From Acidobacteriota bacterium (GTDB lineage: Bacteria > Acidobacteriota > Holophagae > Holophagales > Holophagaceae), in the NCBI GenBank assembly GCA_021802985.1, contig JAJZQW010000001.1, positions 1 through 64,000 on the forward strand: a stretch of DNA of 64,000 bases, written 5' to 3'. A model generated the notes under the pieces. It made no database searches and was not told the origin of the DNA. It was given only the letters and a program-made list of their open reading frames with translations. Positions 25,076-32,993 of the stretch are shown here, piece by piece; positions within the stretch are counted from its first letter, which is position 1; the number at the start of each line of letters is the position of its first letter. A program made the position numbers and the translations under genes.

Positions 25076-26247
25076 GCGCCAAGCACCGCGACGGCGTCGG
25101 CGATCAGGCAGCCCTTCACCTGGGTGTCGAAGCTGCTGAAGATGGGCAGGCAGGGGGGACGGACCCGGATGCGGTAGGGGTTCTTGCCGCCGTCGCTGAC
25201 GATGTAGAAGCCCAGCTCGCCATTGGCGGCCTCGGTGGCGCTGTAGACCTCGCCCACGGGCATCTCCATGCCGTGCATGATGAGCTTGAAGTGGTGGATG
25301 AGGCTCTCCATCCGGGTGTAGACCTTCTCCTTGGGCGGCAGGGCCACCTTGGGATCGTCCACGATGATGGGGCCCGGTTCCAGGCGGTCGAGCACCTGGC
25401 GGATGATGCGCAGGCTCTGGCGCATCTCTTCCACGCGGACTAGGTAGCGGTCGAACACGTCGCCCGTGGTGCCCACGGGTACGTCGAACTCGTAGGTCTC
25501 GTAGCCCAGGTAGGGCTGCGCCTTCCGCAGGTCCTGGGGGACGCCGGCGGCGCGCAGGCAGGGGCCCGTGTAGCCCCAGTTGATGGCCTCCTCGGCCGTG
25601 ATGGCGCCCACGCCCTTGGTGCGGTCATGCCAGATGGGGTTGTGGGTGAGCAGGCGCTCCAGCTCGTCGATGGCGGCTTCGCATTCCACGAGGAACCGCT
25701 CGGCGAGGGGCACGAAGCCCTCGGGAATGTCCCGGAAGAGCCCGCCGATGCGGGTGAAGCTGGTATGGAGCCGCTGCCCGGCCGCCATTTCGAACAGGTC
25801 GTAGATGGTCTCGCGCTGTTTGAAGAGGTAGAGGAAGGCGGTGAAGGCCCCGATGTCCACCGCGTTGATGCCCACGCAGATGATGTGGTCGCCGATGCGC
25901 GCCAGCTCGGACACCATGACGCGGATGAGCTCCGCCCGTCGGGGGATCTTCACATCCATGAGCTTCTCCACCGCCACGGTGTAGCCCACATTGTTCAGGA
26001 TGCTGGAGGTGTAGTTCAGCCGGTCCGTGAGGGGGATGAACTGCTGGTAGCTGAGGCTCTCGCCCAGCTTCTCGACGCCGCGGTGCAGGTAGCCGATCTC
26101 CGGGGTGGCCTTGGTGATGGTTTCGCCTTCGAGCTCGAGGACGATGCGCAGCGTGCCGTGCGTGGTGGGGTGCGACGGCCCCATGTTGACGATCATCTTG
26201 TCGCCGTCGAGCGCCTGCCGGGTCATGGCGATGGAATCCATGGTCAT
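25042..26247 (-). CDS. nuoD: NADH-quinone oxidoreductase subunit D
   Basis: 401-residue 49-kDa-type subunit lining the quinone site of complex I. Family blocks are MGPSHPTTHGTLR, PEIGYLHRGVEKL and the terminal KGCLIADAVAVLGAMN, followed by GELDR. The quinone-contacting His and Tyr lie in PTTHG and in the GYLHRG region. The gene is fourth in nuoABCD and starts three bases after the nuoC stop. Its last codons are duplicated twice downstream in a tandem repeat. It is a separate NuoD, not a NuoCD fusion. Confidence 0.97.
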   Translation of the reverse strand: MTMDSIAMTRQALDGDKMIVNMGPSHPTTHGTLRIVLELEGETITKATPEIGYLHRGVEKLGESLSYQQFIPLTDRLNYTSSILNNVGYTVAVEKLMDVKIPRRAELIRVMVSELARIGDHIICVGINAVDIGAFTAFLYLFKQRETIYDLFEMAAGQRLHTSFTRIGGLFRDIPEGFVPLAERFLVECEAAIDELERLLTHNPIWHDRTKGVGAITAEEAINWGYTGPCLRAAGVPQDLRKAQPYLGYETYEFDVPVGTTGDVFDRYLVRVEEMRQSLRIIRQVLDRLEPGPIIVDDPKVALPPKEKVYTRMESLIHHFKLIMHGMEMPVGEVYSATEAANGELGFYIVSDGGKNPYRIRVRPPCLPIFSSFDTQVKGCLIADAVAVLGAMNIIAGELDR

Positions 26248-26250
26248 GTC

Positions 26251-26754
26251 CTAACCCCTCGAGCCGTTGTTGTAGGGAGAGGTGCAGCCTTCCATGCAGA
26301 AGGGATCCCCGCCATCCAGGGGGAAGTCCTTGCGCAGCGCGTGGCCCGGGAAATCGTCCCAGAGGAGGAGGCGCCGAAGATCGGGGTGGCCCTCGAAGGG
26401 GATGCCGAAGAGGTCGAAGACCTCGCGCTCGAACCAGTCCGCGGTCTTGAACCGGCTCACCAGGCTGGGCATGGCCTCGCCATCGGCCACGGCCACCTTG
26501 AGGCGCAGCCGCTCCTGGCTCGCCAGGTTGAGCCAGTGGTAGACCACGTCGAAGCGGACGGGCTTGCCGTCGACTTCCCGTTCGGGCCAGTCCACGGCGG
26601 TGATATCGACGAGGAACTGGAAGCCTTCGCGATGCAGGAGGTCCACCACGGCCAGGAACTCGGCCTTGGGCACCACGATGGTCTGGTCGCCGCGGAAGGC
26701 GTGGCGGTCCGCGATCACGCCCGGCATCTGTGCGTCAATCTGCTCGATCACCAT
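26251..26754 (-). CDS. nuoC: NADH-quinone oxidoreductase subunit C
   Basis: 167-residue 30-kDa-type subunit. FEREVFDLFGIPFEGHPDLR followed by LLLWDDFPGHALRKDFP is the signature of the family. It bridges the peripheral arm subunits and is encoded between nuoB (14-base gap) and nuoD (3-base gap), so it is translated from the nuoABCD message. Confidence 0.96.
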   Translation of the reverse strand: MVIEQIDAQMPGVIADRHAFRGDQTIVVPKAEFLAVVDLLHREGFQFLVDITAVDWPEREVDGKPVRFDVVYHWLNLASQERLRLKVAVADGEAMPSLVSRFKTADWFEREVFDLFGIPFEGHPDLRRLLLWDDFPGHALRKDFPLDGGDPFCMEGCTSPYNNGSRG

Positions 26755-26768
26755 GTCCCTGCCCCCGC

Positions 26769-27377
26769 CTAGAAGATCGTGCCCGCGCCGCGTTCAGCCG
26801 CGTCCAGCAGCATCTCGCGGATGGCCTGCTGGCCCGTGAGCCCCTTCTCCGCCTGCCAGGCCTCCTGGCGGGCCAGGCTCTCGTAGAACCGGGCGATGTG
26901 GTCCTTGCGCATGGAGAGCGATTCCTTCTCGATCTTCTCCTGCAGCTTCATCACGCCATAGAGCATGCTCTCGGGCCGCGGCGGACAGCCCGGCACGTAG
27001 ACATCCACGGGAACCACCCGGTCCACGCCCTGGAGCGTCGCGTAGGTGCGGTACATGCCGCCCGAGCTGGCGCAGACGCCCACGCTGACCACCCACTTGG
27101 GTTCGGCCATCTGGGCATAGATCGTGCGGAGCACCGGCGCCATCTTGTTGGTGACGGTGCCGAGAATCAGCATCATGTCGCTCTGCCGGGGGCTGAAGCG
27201 CATGGCTTCCGCGCCGAAGCGGGCGAGGTCGTACTTGGATGCCGCCATGCTCATGAACTCGATGGCGCAGCAGGCGGTGCCGAAGGGCATGGGCCACAGG
27301 CTGTTCTTGCGGGCCCAGTTCACCACCGCGTCCAGGCGGGTGGTCATCACCGCATCGTTGACATTCATCTCGGACAT
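26769..27377 (-). CDS. nuoB: NADH-quinone oxidoreductase subunit B
   Basis: 202-residue PSST subunit carrying the terminal [4Fe-4S] cluster N2, which reduces quinone. The adjacent cysteines are in [10 protein letters not shown], with the others in [11 protein letters not shown] and [10 protein letters not shown] place the start at the ATG at 27377, one base after the nuoA stop. An earlier in-frame codon within nuoA would add 17 unrelated residues. Confidence 0.96.
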   Translation of the reverse strand: MSEMNVNDAVMTTRLDAVVNWARKNSLWPMPFGTACCAIEFMSMAASKYDLARFGAEAMRFSPRQSDMMLILGTVTNKMAPVLRTIYAQMAEPKWVVSVGVCASSGGMYRTYATLQGVDRVVPVDVYVPGCPPRPESMLYGVMKLQEKIEKESLSMRKDHIARFYESLARQEAWQAEKGLTGQQAIREMLLDAAERGAGTIF

Positions 27378-27378
27378 G

Positions 27379-27759
27379 TCAGCGCTCCCACTCGAAGGCG
27401 CCCTTGCCCCAGGCGTAGATGAAGCCAACCAGCAGCGTGGCCATGAAGCTGAGCATCGCCCCGAAGGTCCAGAGGGCGTGCTTGTAATTCACGGCCCACG
27501 GCAGCAGGAAGGCGGCTTCCACGTCGAACAGGATGAAGAGCATGGCCGTGAGGTAGAATTTCACGGAGTACTTGTGCCGCGCCCCGGTCTGGAGCGGCGC
27601 CACGCCGCACTCATAGGGGGTGAGCTTCGCGGCCTGGGGGTTGTTCGGCTTCCACAGGGGCAGCACCTTGCCCGATAGGATCAGGATGGCCACCGCCGTC
27701 ACGGCGGCGACCAGGAAGAGGATCAGGACCGACAGGAAGGGCGATGCGGGGTTGGCCAT
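27379..27759 (-). CDS. nuoA: NADH-quinone oxidoreductase subunit A
   Basis: 126-residue membrane subunit with three transmembrane helices (about residues 8-30, 68-90 and 97-118). The conserved loop [20 protein letters not shown] contains the Cys exposed in deactive complex I, and [15 protein letters not shown] opens helix 2. It is the first gene of nuoABCD. The 174-base gap to the divergent ACP gene should hold the promoter. Confidence 0.95.
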   Translation of the reverse strand: MANPASPFLSVLILFLVAAVTAVAILILSGKVLPLWKPNNPQAAKLTPYECGVAPLQTGARHKYSVKFYLTAMLFILFDVEAAFLLPWAVNYKHALWTFGAMLSFMATLLVGFIYAWGKGAFEWER

Positions 27760-27933
27760 GGCGCACTCGAGCGGAGGAATCCGCGAGGGATCAGCTTAGC
27801 GTCCTTTGGCTTTTGGAGGGCCGTGTCAAGATCACAAGCTCCAGCCACCGCCCGCTTCCGGATAGAATCGCCTGCCGACGCATGCATCGGCTAGGATCTA
27901 GGGTGAGCCTTCCACCTTCCTGCCGGGAACCCC

Positions 27934-28191
27934 ATGACCGATCTGAAACAGCGCGTCAAAGAGATGATCATTGACCGTCTCAAGCTGGAGGGGATGACCC
28001 CGGACCAGATCGAGGACCAGGCGCCCCTCTTCGGGGAGGGCCTGGGCCTGGATTCCATCGATGCCCTGGAGCTGGTGCTGGGCATTGAGCAGGTCTTCGG
28101 CGTGAAGATCGAGGACGAGGCCTCCGGCACCCAGGCCTTCCGCTCCGTCGAAGCCCTCACGGCCTTCATCGCCGAGCACCGCAAGGCCTGA
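27934..28191 (+). CDS. Acyl carrier protein
   Basis: 85-residue acidic four-helix ACP. The phosphopantetheine serine is in GLGLDSIDALELVLGIEQ. It is distinct from a housekeeping acpP context because fabD/fabG/fabF are not adjacent. Instead it opens a run (ACP, dehydratase, ketosynthase, degenerate ketosynthase, SPOR protein) with gaps of six bases or four-base overlaps. It is thus likely a dedicated carrier for a specialised acyl or polyene product. Confidence 0.9.
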   Translation: MTDLKQRVKEMIIDRLKLEGMTPDQIEDQAPLFGEGLGLDSIDALELVLGIEQVFGVKIEDEASGTQAFRSVEALTAFIAEHRKA

Positions 28192-28197
28192 TCCGCC

Positions 28198-28605
28198 ATG
28201 ACGGACATCGCCGGCCACCTGCCCCACCGCTATCCCTTCCTGCTGGTGGACCGGATCCTCGAGCGGGAACCCGGCGTCCGCGTGGTGGCAGAGAAGCTGG
28301 TGACCGCGGGGGAACCCCATCTGCAGGGCCATTTCCCGGACCGCCCCCTGGTGCCCGGCGTCCTGCTGCTGGAGATGCTGGCCCAGGCCGCGGGTTTCCT
28401 GGAGGCGGACTCCCTGCATGGCCGGGCGGTCTTCCTGGCCGCCATCCAGGACGCCAGATTCAAGGCTCCGGCCCTGCCCGGCGACCGGCTGCGCCTGGAG
28501 GTGGCGCTGGAGGGGACCTTCGGCGGGCTGATGAAGGTCCGGGGCACCGCCACCTGCGAAGGGCGGGAGGTCTGCACCGCCAGCCTGATGGTCAAACGGT
28601 CGTGA
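28198..28605 (+). CDS. FabZ-like 3-hydroxyacyl-ACP dehydratase
   Basis: 135-residue hot-dog-fold protein. The active-site histidine is in LPHRYPFLLVDRI, followed by HLQGHFPDRPLVPGVLLLEMLAQ, whose Glu completes the catalytic pair. It should dehydrate 3-hydroxyacyl groups on the ACP encoded six bases upstream. Its stop overlaps the GTG start of the ketosynthase (GTGA). Members in aryl-polyene-like clusters look similar, but the product is not determined. Confidence 0.87.
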   Translation: MTDIAGHLPHRYPFLLVDRILEREPGVRVVAEKLVTAGEPHLQGHFPDRPLVPGVLLLEMLAQAAGFLEADSLHGRAVFLAAIQDARFKAPALPGDRLRLEVALEGTFGGLMKVRGTATCEGREVCTASLMVKRS

Positions 28606-29813
28606 CGGAAGCCGCCGCTCCCCGGATCCGCGTGGTCATCACGGGCCTCGGCATGGTGTCCTCCCTGGCCCCGGACCGCGAGGGCACCTGGTCGGCCATG
28701 CTCGCAGGCCGGGACGGCCTGGGCCCCCTCACCCGCCTGGACCTTCCGCTCGAACCCGCCCGCATCGCCGGTGAGGTGCCCATCGCCCACGGGCGCCATC
28801 AGACCCACTGCGAGGCCATGGCCCTGCGGGCGCTGGGGGAGGCGCTCGACCAGGCCCTCGGCGGCCTGGATCCCGGCTGCGACCCCCGCCGCGTCGGCGT
28901 CTTCCAGGGGGCGGGCACCTCGGGCCTGCCGGTGGCCGAGGCCTACCTGGCCGACCTGCTCCAGGGCCGCCACCGCCCCGCCGCAGCGGTGGTCCAGCAG
29001 AGTGCCTGCACCGTCACCGATGCCCTGGCCCATCGTCTGGGCGCCCTGGGCCCCCGGGGCACGGTGATGAACGCCTGCTCCTCCAGCCTGCTGGCCCTGG
29101 GCCAGGCCTGGGAGCGCATCGCTGCGGGCGAGCTGGATCTGGCCGTGGCCGGCGGTGCCGAGGGGCTCTCCATCACCACCTTCGCCGGCTTCTCCTGCCT
29201 GCGGGCCGTGGACCCGGCCAAGTGCCGCCCCTTCAGCCGCGACCGGGCGGGCCTCAACCTGGGCGAGGGCGCCGCGCAGTTCCTGCTGGAGCCCCTCGAC
29301 CGGGCCCGGGCCCGGGGCGCCGCCATCCTCGGGGAGGTGCTGGGCTACGGCGCCAGCATGGACGCCCACCACCCCACGGCGCCCCACCCCGAGGGCGAGG
29401 GGGCCGCCCGGGCCCTGGTCATGGCCCTGCGCACGGGCCGCCTGGCCGCGGAAGAAGTGGATCTGGTCAGCGCCCACGGCACCGCCACCCCCGCCAACGA
29501 CGGGGCCGAATGCCGGGCCATCCGGCGGGCCCTGGGCCCCGCGGCGGACCAGGTCTCCGTCACCAGTTCCAAGAGTCAGTTCGGCCACACCCTGGGCGCC
29601 TCCGGGGCCTTCGCCACCGCCACGGCCCTGTTGGCCCTGCGGGATCAGGTGGTGAGCCCCACCCTCCGCCTGGAGGATCCCGACCCCGCCTGCGACCTGG
29701 ACTGCACACCACTGGTCCCCAGGGAGCGGCTGCTCCGGGCCGCCCTCGTCAACGCCTTCGCCTTCGGCGGCAACAACGTCAGCCTCGCGCTTCGTCGATG
29801 GGAGGGACGATGA
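28602..29813 (+). CDS. Beta-ketoacyl-ACP synthase (KAS I/II type)
   Basis: 403-residue thiolase-fold condensing enzyme with a complete triad: C159 in MNACSSSLLAL, H292 in SAHGTATPAND and H329 in SKSQFGHTLGASG, with the partner lysine K324. It starts with GTG inside the dehydratase stop and ends overlapping the next ketosynthase-like gene by ATGA. It should extend acyl chains on the cluster ACP. The tight coupling to a second, degenerate ketosynthase recalls ketosynthase/chain-length-factor pairs. Confidence 0.9.
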   Translation: MTEAAAPRIRVVITGLGMVSSLAPDREGTWSAMLAGRDGLGPLTRLDLPLEPARIAGEVPIAHGRHQTHCEAMALRALGEALDQALGGLDPGCDPRRVGVFQGAGTSGLPVAEAYLADLLQGRHRPAAAVVQQSACTVTDALAHRLGALGPRGTVMNACSSSLLALGQAWERIAAGELDLAVAGGAEGLSITTFAGFSCLRAVDPAKCRPFSRDRAGLNLGEGAAQFLLEPLDRARARGAAILGEVLGYGASMDAHHPTAPHPEGEGAARALVMALRTGRLAAEEVDLVSAHGTATPANDGAECRAIRRALGPAADQVSVTSSKSQFGHTLGASGAFATATALLALRDQVVSPTLRLEDPDPACDLDCTPLVPRERLLRAALVNAFAFGGNNVSLALRRWEGR

Positions 29814-30898
29814 CGCATCCCACCGACCTCGTCCTCACGGGCCTGGGCCTGGTGCTGCCCTGCGGGGACGGGATCGAGGCCGCCCGGGCGAGCCTGCGCG
29901 CGGGATTGCCCTGCTTTGCGGAGCTGGCGGAAACCCTGGGACGCGGCCGCGGCGCGGCCTGCACGGGCTTCAACCCCGCCGGGATCATCCCCCCCATGCA
30001 GTTGCGGCGGCTGGACCGGCCCTCCCGGTTCGCCTGGGCGGCCGCCCATCAGGCCTTCCAGGACGCGGGCCTGGACCCCAAGGCGCACCCGGAGTTGGGG
30101 GAAACCATCGCCGTGGTCGTGGGGACGATCACGGGCGGCAGCGAAGCCAGCGAGGCCTTCCTGCGCCCCTACCTCCAGCGCGGCCCCGAGGGGGCCTCGC
30201 CCATGGTCTTCCCCAACAGCGTGGCCAACGCGGCCAGCGGGCATCTGGCCGTGGCCTTCGGCCTCAAGGGCCCCAGCGCCACCTTCCTGGAGCGGGAGTG
30301 CGCCACCTTTGCCGCCCTGGAGCAGGGCGCCCGCTGGCTCCGGACCGGCCTGGCCGAGACCGCCCTGGTGCTCGGCACGGACGGCCTCTTCCCCCTCCTG
30401 CTGGAGGCCTGCCGCGATGCCCGGCTCCTGGCCCGGCACGGGGATCCCCGGATCGGATCCGGCGCCGGCTTCCTGCCCGGCGAGGGTGCCCAGGCCTTCC
30501 TGCTGGAGACCCGAGCCCACGCCGAAGGCCGGGGCGCCCGCATCCGGGCCACCCTGGCCGCGGTGGCCGCCGCGCCCGCCCGGGAGAACAGCCCCGCCGC
30601 CCGCACCGCCGCCCTGGCCGAGGCCACCGAGCGGGTCCTCGACGGCCACGCTCCGGATCGCTGGATCGGCGGCAGCAGCGGATCTCCGCGCCTGGATCCC
30701 TCCGAAATGGGGCTGCACGCGGCCCACCCCGCCTGGCCCCCACCGATTCACCCCAAGGCGCTCTGGGGCGAGTTCGCCGGAGCCGGAGGCCCGCTCCTGG
30801 CGGCGGCCCTGCTGGAACCCGGTGAACGGGTGCTGATCACCTGCCCCGGCAGCGGCGGGCCCCAGTACGCCGCCACGCTCGAAGGCGTTAGGCTGTGA
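29810..30898 (+). CDS. Degenerate ketosynthase-like protein (lacks both catalytic histidines)
   Basis: 362-residue thiolase-fold protein. C164 in LERECATFAALEQ aligns with the KAS nucleophile, but the HGT motif is replaced by a GGSSGSPRLDPSE region and the usual GH near the C-terminus reads KALWGEFAGAGGP. Decarboxylative condensation as in normal KAS is therefore unlikely. A role as the non-catalytic partner of the preceding ketosynthase, as chain-length factors are, is inferred from the four-base overlap. It also overlaps the SPOR gene by GTGA. Confidence 0.78.
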   Translation: MTHPTDLVLTGLGLVLPCGDGIEAARASLRAGLPCFAELAETLGRGRGAACTGFNPAGIIPPMQLRRLDRPSRFAWAAAHQAFQDAGLDPKAHPELGETIAVVVGTITGGSEASEAFLRPYLQRGPEGASPMVFPNSVANAASGHLAVAFGLKGPSATFLERECATFAALEQGARWLRTGLAETALVLGTDGLFPLLLEACRDARLLARHGDPRIGSGAGFLPGEGAQAFLLETRAHAEGRGARIRATLAAVAAAPARENSPAARTAALAEATERVLDGHAPDRWIGGSSGSPRLDPSEMGLHAAHPAWPPPIHPKALWGEFAGAGGPLLAAALLEPGERVLITCPGSGGPQYAATLEGVRL

Positions 30899-31431
30899 AC
30901 GCCATGAATTCGCGCGACCAGATCAGCATCGGCAGCCAGTCCATCCTCTGGGTGGCCGGCGTGGGCGTGGGCCTGCTCACCCTCGCCTTCGTGATGGGCG
31001 TCCAGGTGGGCAAGCAGAGCGCGGCCCTGCGCCGGCCCGCGGTCCGCAGCGGCGAGGAGGATCTCCGCGACCTGCCCGAACCCCTGGTGGACCAGCTGAA
31101 GATCTTCGAGGGTGACGGCCCCGACAAGCTGGTGCCCACCCCGCGCGTGGACGCCACCGCACCCACGCCGGAGCCGAAGCCCGCAGCCACCCCGGCCGCG
31201 GCCGGGGGTGACCGCTGGACCCTCCAGCTGGTGGCCACCCCCGACGCGGCCGAGGCCCGCAGGGTGGCCGACCGCGCCAAGGCCGCCGGCTTCGTCACCA
31301 CCACCGTCAAGGACAAGGGCCAGGTGAAGGTGCGCCTCGCCAAGTCCGCCAACCGCGCCACCATGGACAAGACCGCAGAGAAGCTGAAGAAGGGCGGCTT
31401 CAAGCCCTTCGCGGTGAAGGCGGGCGATTAG
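30895..31431 (+). CDS. SPOR-domain membrane protein
   Basis: 178-residue protein. A short cytosolic N-terminus and one transmembrane helix (about residues 16-35) lead to a Pro/Ala-rich linker and a C-terminal SPOR-like domain (about 105-178) starting WTLQLVATPDAAEARRVADR. SPOR domains bind denuded peptidoglycan at division sites. The GTG at 30895 overlaps the previous stop; an ATG three codons later (30904) is equally possible. Its placement behind a ketosynthase cassette may only be positional. Its stop overlaps the convergent NFACT gene. Confidence 0.75.
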   Translation: MNAMNSRDQISIGSQSILWVAGVGVGLLTLAFVMGVQVGKQSAALRRPAVRSGEEDLRDLPEPLVDQLKIFEGDGPDKLVPTPRVDATAPTPEPKPAATPAAAGGDRWTLQLVATPDAAEARRVADRAKAAGFVTTTVKDKGQVKVRLAKSANRATMDKTAEKLKKGGFKPFAVKAGD

Positions 31432-32882
31432 GGTTTGGGATAGACGCGGATCGCCGTCCACTTTTTCAGGATCACCTTGCCGGGGGCGAAGCCGCGGGGC
31501 TTGCTGATGTCGGCGATGCGGGCGAGGTGCACTTCGACCTTGCCACCATCCCGCGCCTTGCTGTGGTACGCGGCCAGTTCGGCGGCGCGCTCCAGGACGT
31601 GCCGGGGCAATTCGCTCAGCTTGTCGGGATTCCGGATCACCACATGGCTGCCGGGCAGGCTGGCCACGTGCAGCCAGAAGTCGGTGTTCTCGGCCACCTT
31701 GAAGGTGAGCTGGTCGTTCTCTGCGTCGCCCTTGCCGATGAGCACCTCGAAGCCATCCACGCCCACGCTGCGGAACGCCGCGCCCTTGCCATCCTTCCGC
31801 TTCGAGGCCTGATCGTTCATCCGCCGGGACTCCTTCTTCGTCCGTGCCACCGGACCCTTCGGTTGTCGCGCAGACGGGGTCTCCAGCGCAAGCGCGGCGC
31901 CCCCCTCCAGGGAGGCCTGGCGCCGGGCCCAGGCCTGCCGCTCCCGCTCCAGTTCGGCCTCCAGCTCGGCCACCCGGCGAAGCCCCCGCTCCGCCTTCTT
32001 CGCCACCACGAACCAGGATTGGGCCGCCTCCTCGGCGTTCAGCCCCTCGGGCAGGGCCACCCGCGTCCCATCCAGCAGCAGAACCTCCCGGGTGGCGCCC
32101 TTCAGGTGGTAGAGCTCGGCGGAGATTCGCTGAGCCTGGACCTTCAGGGGCAGCGAGGCCGCGTGGCGGCTCCGGTCCCGCGCCAGGGCCTCGCCGAGCC
32201 GCTCCATCCGGGCGGATTCCGCCTGGCATTTCCGCGCCACCGCGGCCCGGGCCGGCAGGAGCACCAGGGCCTCGGCCCGGGCCCGCGACCACGCCAGATG
32301 CCGGTCCAGCAGGCTGCCTTCCCCCTCCAGCACCTCGGCGATCTCGCCCCGCAGGGCCGCCTCCAGGTCCGCGCCCCACCGCTCGCGCCAGCGCAGAAGC
32401 GGCGGCGGATCCTCCGAAGGTTCCGGCGGCGCCGCCGGGAAGGGTGAGCCCAGCCCCAGGCGTGGCGGCTGGACGTCCAGTCCATCCACCCGGAGGCCGG
32501 CCCGGCCCGGAATGGCCTGGAAGGCCAGGTGCAGGGTCTCGAAGCGCCCGGTGATGGCCCGCCGCTGGAATACGAGTCCGAGCCAGCGTTCCCGGGGATC
32601 CCCTTCCACCGCCTTCAGCCGGGCGCCGCTGAACCAGGGACCCCAGAGCCGGGGACTATCCTTGGTGGCCTCGGCCTGGAGGCGCACCCAGGCCTCGTCC
32701 CCGGTGCCCAGCAGCCAGAGTTCGGGCCGGGGCTGGAGCAGGAGCACCCAGCCCTCCGACGCCCGGCGCCCCGCCCAGCGGATTCCCAGGGCCCGGCCCG
32801 AGGCCCAGACCGACTCCACCGGCAGGTCCGGGCGCCCCGCCAGCCAGGCCCGGCCCAGAGCGAGCAGCAGCGGCCCATCCAT
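31428..32882 (-). CDS. NFACT-family protein (RqcH/Tae2-like)
   Basis: 484-residue protein. The N-terminal NFACT-N-like part is weakly conserved. A charged coiled-coil middle (about residues 250-340, rich in Glu/Arg) and an unconserved Lys/Ser linker follow. The C-terminal NFACT-R domain (about 390-480) carries FEVLIGKGDAENDQLTFKVA, then DFWLHVASLPGSHVVIR, and SKPRGFAPGKVILKKW. RqcH proteins recruit tRNA-Ala to stalled 50S subunits and add alanine tails. The ATG at 32882 was chosen because the frame, which stays open far upstream, lies antisense to other genes beyond it. Confidence 0.8.
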   Translation of the reverse strand: MDGPLLLALGRAWLAGRPDLPVESVWASGRALGIRWAGRRASEGWVLLLQPRPELWLLGTGDEAWVRLQAEATKDSPRLWGPWFSGARLKAVEGDPRERWLGLVFQRRAITGRFETLHLAFQAIPGRAGLRVDGLDVQPPRLGLGSPFPAAPPEPSEDPPPLLRWRERWGADLEAALRGEIAEVLEGEGSLLDRHLAWSRARAEALVLLPARAAVARKCQAESARMERLGEALARDRSRHAASLPLKVQAQRISAELYHLKGATREVLLLDGTRVALPEGLNAEEAAQSWFVVAKKAERGLRRVAELEAELERERQAWARRQASLEGGAALALETPSARQPKGPVARTKKESRRMNDQASKRKDGKGAAFRSVGVDGFEVLIGKGDAENDQLTFKVAENTDFWLHVASLPGSHVVIRNPDKLSELPRHVLERAAELAAYHSKARDGGKVEVHLARIADISKPRGFAPGKVILKKWTAIRVYPKP

Positions 32883-32993
32883 TACGAATCGCCAGGCTTC
32901 GAAAAATCCGTCATCATCAGGCGTCGCGCTCCCGCCCCAGGATCCCACGGGGCAGGCCTGAAAACTCAGGTCCCCGCCCAACTGCTTCGATAA

